A stretch of 64,000 bases of DNA from an uncultured Bacteroidales bacterium (GCA_947306365.1 CAMZGD010000009.1:23884-87883); one strand, 5' to 3'. Numbered from the stretch's first letter, positions 26,520 through 35,791 are shown. The notes: a model not told the origin generated them from the sequence alone. Program-made: numbers and translations.

Positions 26520-27761
26520 TCATTTTCCGGCATACTTCCCGGCGAAGAGGACGGCTCCGGTGCTTGATTCGGTTATCAGGTAAAGGAAGGGGCGGTTGGC
26601 GTGGAACACGACCTTTCCCGACGGTCCGATGGCTGTGGTCATCATGCCGATGACGGTGACGGCTGCCGCTTCGGTCCCTTCTTCGTCCACCTTGATGACG
26701 GCGTCCTGCTGGACAAAGTCCACGTAGCTCGCCTTCTCGCTCATCGCCAGGAAATCGGCGGTCTGCGGGTTGAAGCTGCGCTTCATGCCCAAATCCTGGA
26801 GGATACCGTTGAGGAGGATGTGGTACTTCATCTCAAAGCGGGGGAGCCAGAGGTCGGTTTCCACTGGACTGCCTGTGCGGATGCCTTCCTTGGCGAGCCG
26901 TCCGGAAATCTCCTGCACCGTATGGCCCTTCTTCGGCAGCAGCACGGCCATCGAATAGGCGCCGTTTCCGTAAGGCAGCCAGATGGCCTGGTACGCATCG
27001 CTCTCCCGGTAATTGAATTGCTTGCCGTCCAGTTTCATCATCTTGACCTTGTCGGTCTTGCCGTCTTCCTGCGTGAAGGTTTCCGCTTCTGTACGGTTCT
27101 TGTCAAACTTTTCCCGCCATTCGCTCTTGAAATACAGCGCATTGATCAGGTAGGCCAGCGCCTGGGCCTCCACATTGTCGATAACCGAGGGGATCAGGCC
27201 GTTCGTCTGCCGGCTGCACCAGTCGTTGATGGTGCCGGCCGCGGCCTTTCCCTTCGTGAAGTCGAGCGCCTTGAGTTCGGCGGAATAGTAATCGGTCACC
27301 GTGTTCTTGAACGGTGTCTTCAACGTGAGCTTCTGGTTGTAGAAGATGGCATTGGCCAGTGTCAGCTTCGTTTTCTTGTCGAGGGCGGGCAACTGCTTGA
27401 GCAGCAGCTTGCAGAACTCATTGATGTCGGCTGTCTCTCCCTTACCGTAGCCCAGCAGGCCGCAGATCTCGTCGGCCGTCTCTCCCTGCGCTCCGTTGAG
27501 GAGCATGCCCAGGGCGAGCTGAAGGCTCAGCGGCGAGACGAACCACGCGTCTTCCTTGTTCTTTGCCGCCTGGTCGGCGACCTGTCCGATGAAGCGGAAG
27601 GCAAAGTCGTTGCCCGCCGCAACATAGCCAGCCTGTTTCGTGGAAAGGGAGAGGGGCTTGTACGGATTGTCTCCGTTGTCGTCATTCGGAATCACTTCCC
27701 CGCAAGAAACCGTCAGGAAGGGGAGCAGTGCAAACATCAGTATCCAGGCGATTCTTTTCAT
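26520..27761 (-). CDS. Serpin-family protease inhibitor, lipoprotein (serpin A of a tandem pair)
   Basis: The protein has 413 residues. The lipoprotein signal ends FLTVSCGE. The full-length serpin fold is recognisable from NDFAFRF and FVSPLSLQLALGMLLNGAQGET to the end FLYLITESSTGAVLFAGKY. The reactive-loop hinge EEGTEAAA (about residue 357) has the small residues needed for loop insertion, so the protein should be inhibitory. The scissile bond probably lies in or just after MMTT, suggesting an elastase- or subtilisin-like target. It is probably surface- or periplasm-anchored. The downstream ECF sigma gene follows after 13 nt. Confidence 0.93.
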   Translation of the reverse strand: MKRIAWILMFALLPFLTVSCGEVIPNDDNGDNPYKPLSLSTKQAGYVAAGNDFAFRFIGQVADQAAKNKEDAWFVSPLSLQLALGMLLNGAQGETADEICGLLGYGKGETADINEFCKLLLKQLPALDKKTKLTLANAIFYNQKLTLKTPFKNTVTDYYSAELKALDFTKGKAAAGTINDWCSRQTNGLIPSVIDNVEAQALAYLINALYFKSEWREKFDKNRTEAETFTQEDGKTDKVKMMKLDGKQFNYRESDAYQAIWLPYGNGAYSMAVLLPKKGHTVQEISGRLAKEGIRTGSPVETDLWLPRFEMKYHILLNGILQDLGMKRSFNPQTADFLAMSEKASYVDFVQQDAVIKVDEEGTEAAAVTVIGMMTTAIGPSGKVVFHANRPFLYLITESSTGAVLFAGKYAGK

Positions 27762-27829
27762 CTTGTCGATTTTTGTCTGTTCTACTTCATCAAATGCCGG
27801 ATTCCGGAAACCTTGCGTGCCGGCCGCCG

Positions 27830-29056
27830 TTATTTTCCGGTATACTTTCCGGCAAAGAGGATAGCGCCCGACTTCGCTTCCGTGATGACATACAGGAACG
27901 GACGGTCGGCGTGGAATTCCACTATGCGCGGCGGCTGGCCGACAGCCGTGGTCATCATCATGCCGGCGCTGGAGATGGCGGCCGCTTCGGACCCCGTTTC
28001 ATCGACCTTGATGACGGCGTCCTGCTGGACGAAGTCGAGGTAGTCGGCGCGGTCGGACATCGCCTTGAAGTCGGCCTTTCCTTTCTTGAAGGCGCGCGGC
28101 ATGCCCATTTCCGACAGGATATCGTTGAGCTTGACGTGGTACTTGGTCTCAAAGCGGGGCAGCCAGAGATCGACTTTCACGCTGTACTGGCCCGCGCAGA
28201 TCTCGTTCCAGCTGTCCGCGTCAAGCGCGGCGGCCAGTTCGCCGACGGTGCGTCCTCCGGCAGGCAGCAGCACGATCATCGAAAACGCGCCGTTTCCGTA
28301 GGGCAGCCGGACGCAGCGGCACAGCGCGTGCTCACCGTAACGGAACCGTTCGGTCTGCTGCATCATCTTGACCGGCGTGTCGCCGCCTTGCTCGCGGTGG
28401 AAGGGTTTCTCCTCCGTACGTTTCGCCGGGAAGGCATCCTGCCAGCTTCCCTTGAAATAGAGCGCATTGAGCAGGTAGGCGAGCATTTCGGGCTCCACCT
28501 TGTCGAGGACGCCGGGAATCAGGCCGTTGGTCTTTTCGCTGCACCAGCCGTTGATGCGCTTCAGGGAAGCCGTTCCGTTCCGGAAGTCTAGATTCTCGAC
28601 GGTCGCGTCATAGTATGCGTCCATCTGCTGCACATAGGAGGGCTTGAGCTTCGCCTGCTCATTGAGGAAGATGGCATTGGCCAGCGTGAGCTTTGTCTTT
28701 GGATCGCGCAAGGGAAGCGAATCCAGCATCGCCCGGGCATAGGCGTTGGCCGCGTCGATCTCGTCGGCGCCATAACCCAGCACGCGTGCAATTTCGTCGG
28801 CCGTCCCGTCCTGTGCGCCGCTGAGGAGCATGCCGAGCAGGAACTGCATGCTGACCGGCGAGACGAACCAGTCGCCCGGCTCGTTGCGTTCAATCTGCCG
28901 CAGGAAGCGGAAGGCGAAGTCGTTTCCGGCTTCGACGAAGGATGGCTGTTCGGTTTCCCGTTCGATGTGTACGTTTGTTGTCGTGCCACAGGCGCTAAGC
29001 GCAGCCGTCAACAGCAAGAGGGGCAATCCGCCAAATAAATGCATAATATGTGTCAT
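27830..29056 (-). CDS. Serpin-family protease inhibitor, lipoprotein (serpin B of a tandem pair)
   Basis: The protein has 408 residues. The lipoprotein signal ends ALSACGT. Serpin motifs run from NDFAFRFLRQ and FVSPVSMQFLLGMLLSGAQDGT to FLYVITEAKSGAILFAGKY. The hinge reads ETGSEAAAI, so inhibition by loop insertion is expected; the predicted bait region is MMMTT. It is clearly a paralogue of the next gene 68 nt downstream. Met12 of the longest frame is used as the start because it precedes the lipoprotein signal; Met16 (29044) is an alternative. Confidence 0.92.
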   Translation of the reverse strand: MTHIMHLFGGLPLLLLTAALSACGTTTNVHIERETEQPSFVEAGNDFAFRFLRQIERNEPGDWFVSPVSMQFLLGMLLSGAQDGTADEIARVLGYGADEIDAANAYARAMLDSLPLRDPKTKLTLANAIFLNEQAKLKPSYVQQMDAYYDATVENLDFRNGTASLKRINGWCSEKTNGLIPGVLDKVEPEMLAYLLNALYFKGSWQDAFPAKRTEEKPFHREQGGDTPVKMMQQTERFRYGEHALCRCVRLPYGNGAFSMIVLLPAGGRTVGELAAALDADSWNEICAGQYSVKVDLWLPRFETKYHVKLNDILSEMGMPRAFKKGKADFKAMSDRADYLDFVQQDAVIKVDETGSEAAAISSAGMMMTTAVGQPPRIVEFHADRPFLYVITEAKSGAILFAGKYTGK

Positions 29057-29205
29057 TTTGAAAGGGTATCGTCGCAAAAAAGAGGCCATACTTCCTGAAT
29101 GACCGGGTAAAAGGTTCCCAGATAGAAAAAACAGGTTCTCCTGATGCTAACGCCAGCGGTGGGGGTGTTTTAATTTTGTACCAATTATCTTAAAGATTAA
29201 TGCTT

Positions 29206-29973
29206 ATGAAAAAACTACGAATTGCACCGCCTTTGCGTGGCGCGGTAATGAAAGCAGGCTTGCTGCTGTTGCTGGCTGTCTGTTTTGTCTTGCACGCGCA
29301 AGCGCAGCCCAAGGCAGGTTGGAGCCTCCATGCTGACGGCGGCGTATCTGTCGCGGCCGGTGTGGCTTATGAGAACATCAATGCCCGACGCGGTTTCAAC
29401 ATCTCACCTGCCGTCGGCGGGGGCGTGGATTATCGGCTCAATCCTTTGATCCGTTTCGGGGGCGCCTATCAGTATGCGTCCTACCGTCGCGAACAACTTT
29501 TTACAACGCTTGGTGCTGAGGCGCCGGTCAAGGCCTATGGCAGTTATCAAGTGATGCACCATGACATCAAGCTGGGTGCGGAGGCGGATCTTCTGCAACT
29601 CCTGCCCGGCTTCTCCGTGCCATGGCTGGGTGTCTACCTTGGTACGGGAGTGGGCTGCACGATCGGCTACGGCGTCGATTACGGCGTCTTCTTCAGTACG
29701 CTGCTCACGCAGAACGGTACCACTACGCCTGTTTCCGGTCCTGTCGAGATCGATGCAGGCGGAACGGTTACCTTCAGCAGCCAGGTGCAGACGACCAACG
29801 ACCGCATCAACTTCGTCAAGCCTTTCATTCCGCTGTCGCTCCAGGTCGAGGCTGATCTGGGCCGTGATTTCTCGGTGGGCGTAAAAGGCGAGGCCGACTT
29901 CATTCTGAATCCCGCCGACGTCGCGCCGAAGCAGTTCTTTTCCGCAGGGGTTCTGCTTCGATACCATTTTTGA
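29206..29973 (+). CDS. Outer-membrane beta-barrel protein (partner of the stalk lipoprotein)
   Basis: The protein has 255 residues with a signal peptide (KAGLLLLLAVCFVLHAQAQ). The rest is alternating amphipathic strands rich in Gly/Tyr, ending in the typical terminal aromatic (LLRYHF). It resembles the barrel at 56891-57589 in strand order and in the segments GVYLGTGVGC and FIPLSLQVEADLG, and like that gene it precedes a helical-repeat lipoprotein (30 nt gap). Met at 29206 is chosen; Met at 29200 and 29248 are alternatives. The function is unknown; an anchor or export role for the neighbouring lipoprotein is my inference. Confidence 0.8.
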   Translation: MKKLRIAPPLRGAVMKAGLLLLLAVCFVLHAQAQPKAGWSLHADGGVSVAAGVAYENINARRGFNISPAVGGGVDYRLNPLIRFGGAYQYASYRREQLFTTLGAEAPVKAYGSYQVMHHDIKLGAEADLLQLLPGFSVPWLGVYLGTGVGCTIGYGVDYGVFFSTLLTQNGTTTPVSGPVEIDAGGTVTFSSQVQTTNDRINFVKPFIPLSLQVEADLGRDFSVGVKGEADFILNPADVAPKQFFSAGVLLRYHF

Positions 29974-30003
29974 AAATAAACAATAATCAATACCCAAAAG
30001 ACT

Positions 30004-31509
30004 ATGAAAAGAATTATTACCCTGTTGTTTTCCTTCCTGCTGCTGGCGGGAGGTGCTTCCCTGATCTCTTCCTGCGTCGAAGAGGCTCCTTCGATCAACT
30101 ATTCGGTCAGCGTGACGGTTGTCAACGACTTTACCAAAGTCGTCGAAGCCATCAACGCAGGTGCCCTCCAGCAGGCCGAGGCGACCGACCGGCTGACGGC
30201 AGCCATCGACGGAATGGCCGCTGACCAGCTCGCCAAGCTCGAGGCCCTGACGGAGGTCATCACTTCACAGGCCAACACACTGGATACGAAACTGGCGGCG
30301 ATCGAGGCTGCGCTCCAGGCGCAGACCCTGTCGTTGGAAGGTAAATTCGAGTTGCTGAAAACGGCCGTTGAGAACGGCACGCTCAAGAGCGAGGAACTCG
30401 CGGAAAAGCTGGCTGTCGCCATCGACAACCTGGGCGGAACAGTGGCTGAGAAGCTCGAGGCCGTGAAGGCGGTCATCGAAAGTACATCCGCCGCCAGCGC
30501 CGAGAAAATAGCGGCGATCGAAGCGGCGCTGCTGGCGCAGACCCTGTCGCTCGAAGGCAAATTCGACCTGCTCCAGGCGGCCGTTGAGGACGGTACGCTC
30601 AAGAGCGAGGAACTTGTGGAAAAGCTGGCTGTCGCCATCGACAACCTGGCCGAAAAGTTCGAAGCCGTGAAGGCAATCATCGAAAGCACATCAGCTGCGA
30701 CTGGCGAAAAACTGGCCGCGCTGGAAGCCGCTCTAAAGGCACAGACCCTGTCGTTTGAGGCCAAGCAGGCCCTGCTGATTGCTGCCGTAGAGAAGGCTGC
30801 AACTTCAAGCAATGCCACGGCCACCCAGCTTGCTGCGTTGGAAGCAGTGCTGAAAGCGCAGACCTTGTCACTGGAAAACAAGCTTGAGTTGATCAAAAAT
30901 GCCGTCAACAACATTGACCTCGGCTATGAACTCAATGACCTCATCGATGCGGTCAACAGCCTTGCGCAGGACGTTGCGAATGGTTCTGTCGATGTGGAGA
31001 GTGCTATCAGTGCCATCGCGGATACCCTGCAGGCGCTCCAAGATTTCATCAATGAAATCGTTTATGACAATACCGTTGTTTTCGATGGTGTAAGCATGCC
31101 GGTATTTGGCGCTACGATAGATGCTGTTGATTTAACGGAGAATAATTATGATATTAAGTTGAATCTGTCCGGAGATGGTTCAAAAGTGCTTAATATCCAG
31201 GCGTCCGCCGAATTCCATGAAGGCCGGCTTCTTGACCTTACGCAGTATGAATCGGAGCATGATGGTTGGTATTGGGTGGTCGATATGCATGATTATAATA
31301 CTTTTACCACTTACTTTGAAACCTTTGCTGCGCCTTCATCTTATTATGTGGTCTTCCTTGAGGGAACACTCTATGTCGAGCGCATCGGATCGGGTAATGA
31401 GTTCAAGATCGTGCTGCAAAACGGCAGAGTAAAGGATACGTGGAATGGGGATGGCATCGAGCACACCATTTCGCTGGCTTTCAAAGGCGAACTTGAAGTA
31501 GTCGACTAA
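30004..31509 (+). CDS. Helical-repeat 'stalk' lipoprotein with unrecognised beta-rich tip
   Basis: The protein has 501 residues. The lipoprotein signal ends ASLISSCVEE. From about residue 96 to 305 it is built of 18-residue helical units such as KLAAIEAALQAQTLSLEG and KFELLKTAVENGTLKSEE, four of which form a 72-residue super-repeat. A helical cap (about 305-350) leads to a ~150-residue beta-rich tip with no family I recognise. The tip-coding DNA is visibly AT-richer than the stalk. It follows a barrel gene and ends at a strong bidirectional terminator. It is distantly related to the three stalk proteins at 57605-63421. Confidence 0.8.
   Translation: MKRIITLLFSFLLLAGGASLISSCVEEAPSINYSVSVTVVNDFTKVVEAINAGALQQAEATDRLTAAIDGMAADQLAKLEALTEVITSQANTLDTKLAAIEAALQAQTLSLEGKFELLKTAVENGTLKSEELAEKLAVAIDNLGGTVAEKLEAVKAVIESTSAASAEKIAAIEAALLAQTLSLEGKFDLLQAAVEDGTLKSEELVEKLAVAIDNLAEKFEAVKAIIESTSAATGEKLAALEAALKAQTLSFEAKQALLIAAVEKAATSSNATATQLAALEAVLKAQTLSLENKLELIKNAVNNIDLGYELNDLIDAVNSLAQDVANGSVDVESAISAIADTLQALQDFINEIVYDNTVVFDGVSMPVFGATIDAVDLTENNYDIKLNLSGDGSKVLNIQASAEFHEGRLLDLTQYESEHDGWYWVVDMHDYNTFTTYFETFAAPSSYYVVFLEGTLYVERIGSGNEFKIVLQNGRVKDTWNGDGIEHTISLAFKGELEVVD
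30289..30918 (+). repeat. Tandem stalk repeats (18-residue units; ~216-bp super-repeat)
   Basis: Units starting KLAAIEAALQAQ, KIAAIEAALLAQ, KLAALEAALKAQ and LAALEAVLKAQ recur. The first two super-repeats are 72 and 69 residues, the second lacking three residues (GGT) at one unit boundary. All copies are in frame. Confidence 0.8.
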
Positions 31510-31532
31510 TCGTTGCGAAGTTGGTATACTGA

Positions 31533-31565
31533 AAAAGGGTGACGGCACATGTCCGTCACCCTTTT
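31533..31565. terminator. Bidirectional terminator between the stalk gene and the DPP-IV-like gene
   Basis: AAAAGGGTGACGG and CCGTCACCCTTTT form a perfect 13-bp stem with loop CACATGT. The A and T runs at the two ends make it work in both directions, suiting the two convergent genes. Confidence 0.85.
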
Positions 31566-31592
31566 CTTGTGCTGCTTCAGGCTGCGCCTGCG

Positions 31593-34079
31593 TCAGTCGT
31601 TGTTCATCTCCCGGATGTCGACCTGGTCGCGGTGCGAGGTGCCGAGCAGCCATTCGCTGTACCAGTCGGCCATCCGCCAGAAGAAGTATTCGTTCATGTC
31701 GCCAAAACCGTGCCGCTGGCCCGGAAGGACGAGCATGTCGAAGCGCTTGTTGGCGCGGATCAGCGCGTTGACCACGCGGATCGTGTTGCTCGGGCTCACG
31801 TTGTCGTCGATGTCGCCCGTCACCAGCAGCAGGTGTCCCTTGAGGTTGCCGGCGATGTCCTGGTTCTTGTCGATGCTGTACTTGAAGGTGGTATCGCCCG
31901 AAGCCGTGATCTCTTCGAGGATGCCGTGGTGCTGCTCGCTCCACCAGCGGTTGTAGATGCTGTTGTCGTGGTTGCCGGCGCAGGAGACGGCGGCCTTGAA
32001 GAAGTCGGGATACTTGAGGATGGCCGCGGTGGACATGAAACCGCCGCCGCTGTGGCCGTGGATGCCCACGCGGTTGATATCGATGAATTTATGGCGCGAA
32101 GCCAGCTGCTGGATGGCGTATTTCTGGTCTTCCAGGCCGTAGTCGCGGAGGTTGCCGTAGCCGAAGTTGTGGTACCACTTCGAACGGTTCGGGTGACCGC
32201 CGCGGTTGCCCACGGTGATTACGATGAAGCCGATCTGGGCGAGCCGGTCGGTGCGGGTGAAGTTCTTCGACCAGTACTCGAAGTTGCCTTCGACCTGCGG
32301 GCCGGGGTACACGTAGTCGATGATCGGATATGTCTTCGTGGAGTCGAAGTCGAACGGCTTGTACATATAGCCGTAGAGGTCGGTCACGCCGTCGGCGGCC
32401 TTCACCTTGAACGGGGTGGGGAACTGGTAGCCAGCCGCCAGCAACAGGGAGAAGTCGGCTTCCTGGAGGGGCATCACCCGGCGTCCCGTGGCGTCGAAGA
32501 GCGTGACCTGCGGGATGGCGTCGACACGGGAGCCGTTGCTCACGAAGAATTTCGCGTCGTCGCTGAAGCTGTTGGAATAGGCGTTGTAGTCGGCCGTGTC
32601 GAGCTGCTTCAGGCCGGTGCCGTCGAAATTGATCCGGTAAACGTGGCCGTTGTAGGGATTCTCGTCCTTGTTCACGCCCATCGCCAGGAAGTAGATGACC
32701 CGGGCGGCCTCATCCACGGCCAGCACGTTTTCCACGTGGTAGGCGCCGTCGGTGATCTGGCGCTTGAGCGTACCGTCCGCGCCATAAAGATAGAGCTGGG
32801 CCCATCCGTTGCGTTCGGACCACCAGATAATGTCCTTGCCGGCGTTCAGGAGCCGCGGGTCGCGGACTTCCACGTAGGTGTTGAGGCGCTCCTCGATGAC
32901 GGTGCGGGCGCTGTCCTGCGCCAGATCGATGCGGAGCAGGTCGGTGCGCTTGAGGTCGCGGCTGCGGCGGATCATGTAGAAGCCGTCGTTGTCGCCCATC
33001 CAGACGCTCTTGCGCCAGTCGTCATAGCGGTCGGCGTTCCGCGCCGTCCTGCGGAACAGCTCGGTGTCCTGGTCCTTGAAGGCGGCGACATTGATCTCCC
33101 GGCCGGTTTCCGTGGCCATGTCGAACACGTAAAGGTGGTTGACCGGCCCGGGCTCGCCCGGCATCTGGTATTTGTAGGTCTGCAGCGTCGGGCGCGGCTG
33201 TGCCACGGAGTTGATGACCCAGAGGTCCTTGACCTTCGTCATATCGAACTTCTCCACGGCGAAGTGCTTCGAGTCGGGCGACCACAGCACGTAGTTGGGT
33301 GTGCGCCGGGTGGTGTCCTTCATTTCGGAGGCGCGGTAGTTGCTGCCGCCCCAGTAGAAGTCCTTCGTGCCGTCGCTGGTAAGGCGGTGGTCCACCACGG
33401 TGGAGTCCTTTTCGTCCTCCATCAGCTTACGCACGTCTTCGATGTCCATCCAGTAAAGGTCATATCCCTTGGAATACACGGCTTTCGTGCCGTCGGGCGA
33501 GATGCAGGCCCACATCGGATAATCTTTCTTCTCTTCGTTCTCGGTCACGTCCACCAGCTTTCCGGTGGCAAGGATGTACTCGAAGCGATAGACTTTCGGC
33601 TCTTTCCTGGGCTTTCCCTTGGGCTTGGGCTTTCCTTCCTTTCCGTCCTCTCCTTCCTTCATCTGGCCTTCGTCCCTCTTTTTCTTGTCTTTCTTCTCCA
33701 CCATTTCGGTGCTCTGGACTTCGAAGGTGAACTTTGCGTCGTCTTTCAGTTCGAGTTTGCGGAGCGGCAGGTGCTGGGCGTCGAACGGGTCCTTGACGAT
33801 GGCCGAGATCTCCATGGCGAGGCGCTCCATGTCGAAGGCCTTGGTCTGGGTTTTGGCCACCGGATCCACGATGTAGTATTCGGTCCCGGCGGAGGTCTTC
33901 CACTCATACCAGAACTTGTCGGAGTTCTTGAACCAGTTGGGGCGGATGGAGGTACTGAAGACCATATTGCCCACCTTCTTGGCGGAGAACTGGTCGGCCA
34001 GGGCGTAGTTCGGCTCCTGGGCCGTGGCTGCGGCGCAGAGCGTCAGGGCAGCGATGCAGCAGAAAAGCAGTCGTTTCAT
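31593..34079 (-). CDS. S9-family dipeptidyl peptidase IV-like serine protease, exported
   Basis: The protein has 828 residues with a signal peptide (ends AAATAQ). The N-terminal half is a beta-propeller (for example ISPDGTKAVY, WSPDSKHFAV). The C-terminal alpha/beta hydrolase has nucleophile Ser ~678 in GHSGGGF, Asp in TGDIDDNVSP and His in GQRHGFGD. It should release dipeptides (typically X-Pro) from peptides in the periplasm or at the surface. A Lys/Glu/Gly-rich stretch of about 30 residues near position 120 is an unusual charged insertion. It is last in a three-gene minus-strand operon starting at 35764. Confidence 0.92.
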   Translation of the reverse strand: MKRLLFCCIAALTLCAAATAQEPNYALADQFSAKKVGNMVFSTSIRPNWFKNSDKFWYEWKTSAGTEYYIVDPVAKTQTKAFDMERLAMEISAIVKDPFDAQHLPLRKLELKDDAKFTFEVQSTEMVEKKDKKKRDEGQMKEGEDGKEGKPKPKGKPRKEPKVYRFEYILATGKLVDVTENEEKKDYPMWACISPDGTKAVYSKGYDLYWMDIEDVRKLMEDEKDSTVVDHRLTSDGTKDFYWGGSNYRASEMKDTTRRTPNYVLWSPDSKHFAVEKFDMTKVKDLWVINSVAQPRPTLQTYKYQMPGEPGPVNHLYVFDMATETGREINVAAFKDQDTELFRRTARNADRYDDWRKSVWMGDNDGFYMIRRSRDLKRTDLLRIDLAQDSARTVIEERLNTYVEVRDPRLLNAGKDIIWWSERNGWAQLYLYGADGTLKRQITDGAYHVENVLAVDEAARVIYFLAMGVNKDENPYNGHVYRINFDGTGLKQLDTADYNAYSNSFSDDAKFFVSNGSRVDAIPQVTLFDATGRRVMPLQEADFSLLLAAGYQFPTPFKVKAADGVTDLYGYMYKPFDFDSTKTYPIIDYVYPGPQVEGNFEYWSKNFTRTDRLAQIGFIVITVGNRGGHPNRSKWYHNFGYGNLRDYGLEDQKYAIQQLASRHKFIDINRVGIHGHSGGGFMSTAAILKYPDFFKAAVSCAGNHDNSIYNRWWSEQHHGILEEITASGDTTFKYSIDKNQDIAGNLKGHLLLVTGDIDDNVSPSNTIRVVNALIRANKRFDMLVLPGQRHGFGDMNEYFFWRMADWYSEWLLGTSHRDQVDIREMNND

Positions 34080-34090
34080 ATCGTGTCTGT

Positions 34091-34588
34091 TTAATTGTTT
34101 CGTTCCCATTCTCCCACTTCCATGTCTTTCAGGGCGCCGTCTTCGATGCGGAAGCGCAGGGCGGTCCTGACCAGGTGGAAGCCCTGGATGCCGGCGGCGC
34201 CGGGGTTGAGCACCATCATGTCGTAGTGCTTGTCGTAGACGACTTTCAGGATGTGCGAGTGCCCGCAGACGAACAGTTTCGGGCGGTAGGCTTCGATGAG
34301 CCGGAGTGCCCGGTAGTCGTAGTGACCGGGGTAGCCGCCGATGTGCGTCATCAGCACGCTCATCCCGTCCTGTTCGAAGAAGGCGCTTGCGCGGGCGAAC
34401 GACCGTACGTCGTAACCGTCGCAGTTGCCGTGGACGCAGACCAGGGGCTTGAAGGTGGCGATCTCCGAGAGGGTGGCTTCGCCTCCGAAGTCGCCGGCGT
34501 GCCACACCACGTCCACCGGTTCGAGGAACCGGCGTACCTTTTCGTCAAAATATCCGTGCGTGTCGGAGATCAGTCCGATGTAGGCCAT
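34091..34588 (-). CDS. YfcE-type metallophosphoesterase
   Basis: The protein has 165 residues. Calcineurin-like metal motifs are all present: GLISDTHG, HAGDFGG, VHGNCD and CGHSH, with a final LNPGA. The size and order match the YfcE/MJ0936 family of small phosphodiesterases. The natural substrate is unknown. It lies 3 nt after the acyltransferase-like gene and 11 nt before the DPP-IV-like gene, so all three share one transcript. Confidence 0.92.
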   Translation of the reverse strand: MAYIGLISDTHGYFDEKVRRFLEPVDVVWHAGDFGGEATLSEIATFKPLVCVHGNCDGYDVRSFARASAFFEQDGMSVLMTHIGGYPGHYDYRALRLIEAYRPKLFVCGHSHILKVVYDKHYDMMVLNPGAAGIQGFHLVRTALRFRIEDGALKDMEVGEWERNN

Positions 34589-34591
34589 TCT

Positions 34592-35764
34592 CTATAGTTT
34601 GATGATGATCTTCTTCCGATAGAGCCACATCGCCATGAGGATGAAGAGGGCGACGTAGCAGAGGGCGTACATCAGCGATGCGTATTCGTTGTCGCCGAAG
34701 ATGCTCGCGCAGCAGTTCCGGTAGAACCAGTTGAGGCAGTTGGTGGTCTTGCCGTCGGGCGTGGTCCAGTGGATCATCCGGCCGAGGATCTTTACGGTAA
34801 GGCCGGCCATGACAAAGCAGAAGAGGGGGTTCATTCCCAGCGCCTTGAAGGGGACGAACGGCTTCTCCTTGCCCTTCACGTCGATGAACCAGATGAAGAA
34901 GGCCAGGCAGAGGATGGCCCAGCCGCCTGCGTAGAGCACGTAGGAGCCGGTCCAAAGCGCCTTGCTGACAGGCAGCCAGATGCTCCACACGCAGCCGAGC
35001 GCAAGGCAGACGGCTGCGATGGTATAGAGTTTCGCCACGGCTTCGGTCTTGTCATCCGTATGCCGGATGGTCTGTCCGATGAAATAGCCCAGCAGCACCG
35101 TGCCCGCGCCGGAAATGGCGCCGAGCAGGCCTTCGGGATCGAACGGTATGCCGTAGCCGTGATAGACGTGGTTCTCGCCGAGCAGCGCGATGTCGATCTT
35201 GCCCGAAATGTTCCCTTCCAGCGTCGCCCAACCGGGATCCGTACCGAACACGTAGAGGATCAGCCAGTGGAGGCAGGTCACGCCGGCGATGCCCCAGAGA
35301 ATCTGCCTGGGTGTTTTCAGGAGCAGGGCCAGGAAGCCGCCGAGCAGGTAGCACATGGCGATGCGCTGCAGCACGCCGAAGATGCGCACATGCTGGATCC
35401 AGTACACCCAGTTCTGGCCGAAGGTCCAGGATGCGTCGTGGGGCGAAGTGGGGTAGAAGGGGAACAGGTTCAGTCCCAGGCCCACCAGGAAGATGAGGAT
35501 GGCGCGTCTGACCAGCTTCCAGGCACTCTTGCGGTTGAGCGCATCGCCGTACTTCGCGTAGGAGAAGGCCATGGCGACGCCTACGCAGAAAAGGAAGAAC
35601 GGAAACACGAGGTCGGTCGGCGTGCACCCGGTCCAGGGCGCGTGTTCCAGGGGCGGGAAGATATGGGCCCAGCTCCCTGGATTGTTGACCAGGATCATTC
35701 CGGCCACCGTCATCCCCCGCAGGACGTCGAGGGCGACATAGCGTTGGGTTTTTGCTTGTGTCAT
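34592..35764 (-). CDS. Heparan-alpha-glucosaminide N-acetyltransferase-like membrane protein (DUF5009/NagX type)
   Basis: The protein has 390 residues with about ten hydrophobic helices. The N-terminus RYVALDVLRGMTVAGMILVNNPG and the following PTDLVFPFFLFCVGVAM are hallmarks of the HGSNAT/NagX family, whose eukaryotic member transfers acetyl across a membrane onto glucosamine ends. In bacteria such proteins are linked with amino-sugar or polysaccharide use. The ATG lies 6 nt after a TATCTTTG box, so the mRNA is predicted to be leaderless. Confidence 0.85.
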   Translation of the reverse strand: MTQAKTQRYVALDVLRGMTVAGMILVNNPGSWAHIFPPLEHAPWTGCTPTDLVFPFFLFCVGVAMAFSYAKYGDALNRKSAWKLVRRAILIFLVGLGLNLFPFYPTSPHDASWTFGQNWVYWIQHVRIFGVLQRIAMCYLLGGFLALLLKTPRQILWGIAGVTCLHWLILYVFGTDPGWATLEGNISGKIDIALLGENHVYHGYGIPFDPEGLLGAISGAGTVLLGYFIGQTIRHTDDKTEAVAKLYTIAAVCLALGCVWSIWLPVSKALWTGSYVLYAGGWAILCLAFFIWFIDVKGKEKPFVPFKALGMNPLFCFVMAGLTVKILGRMIHWTTPDGKTTNCLNWFYRNCCASIFGDNEYASLMYALCYVALFILMAMWLYRKKIIIKL

Positions 35765-35770
35765 ATTCTA

Positions 35771-35778
35771 CAAAGATA
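35771..35778 (-). promoter_or_regulatory. Predicted -7 box (TATCTTTG) of the acyltransferase/phosphoesterase/DPP operon
   Basis: The minus strand reads TATCTTTG, 6 nt before the start codon. It forms one arm of a perfect 11-bp inverted repeat (35770-35780 with 35790-35800) whose other arm is the rsmE promoter box. Confidence 0.65.
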
Positions 35779-35791
35779 CGTTTTTTTGCCG

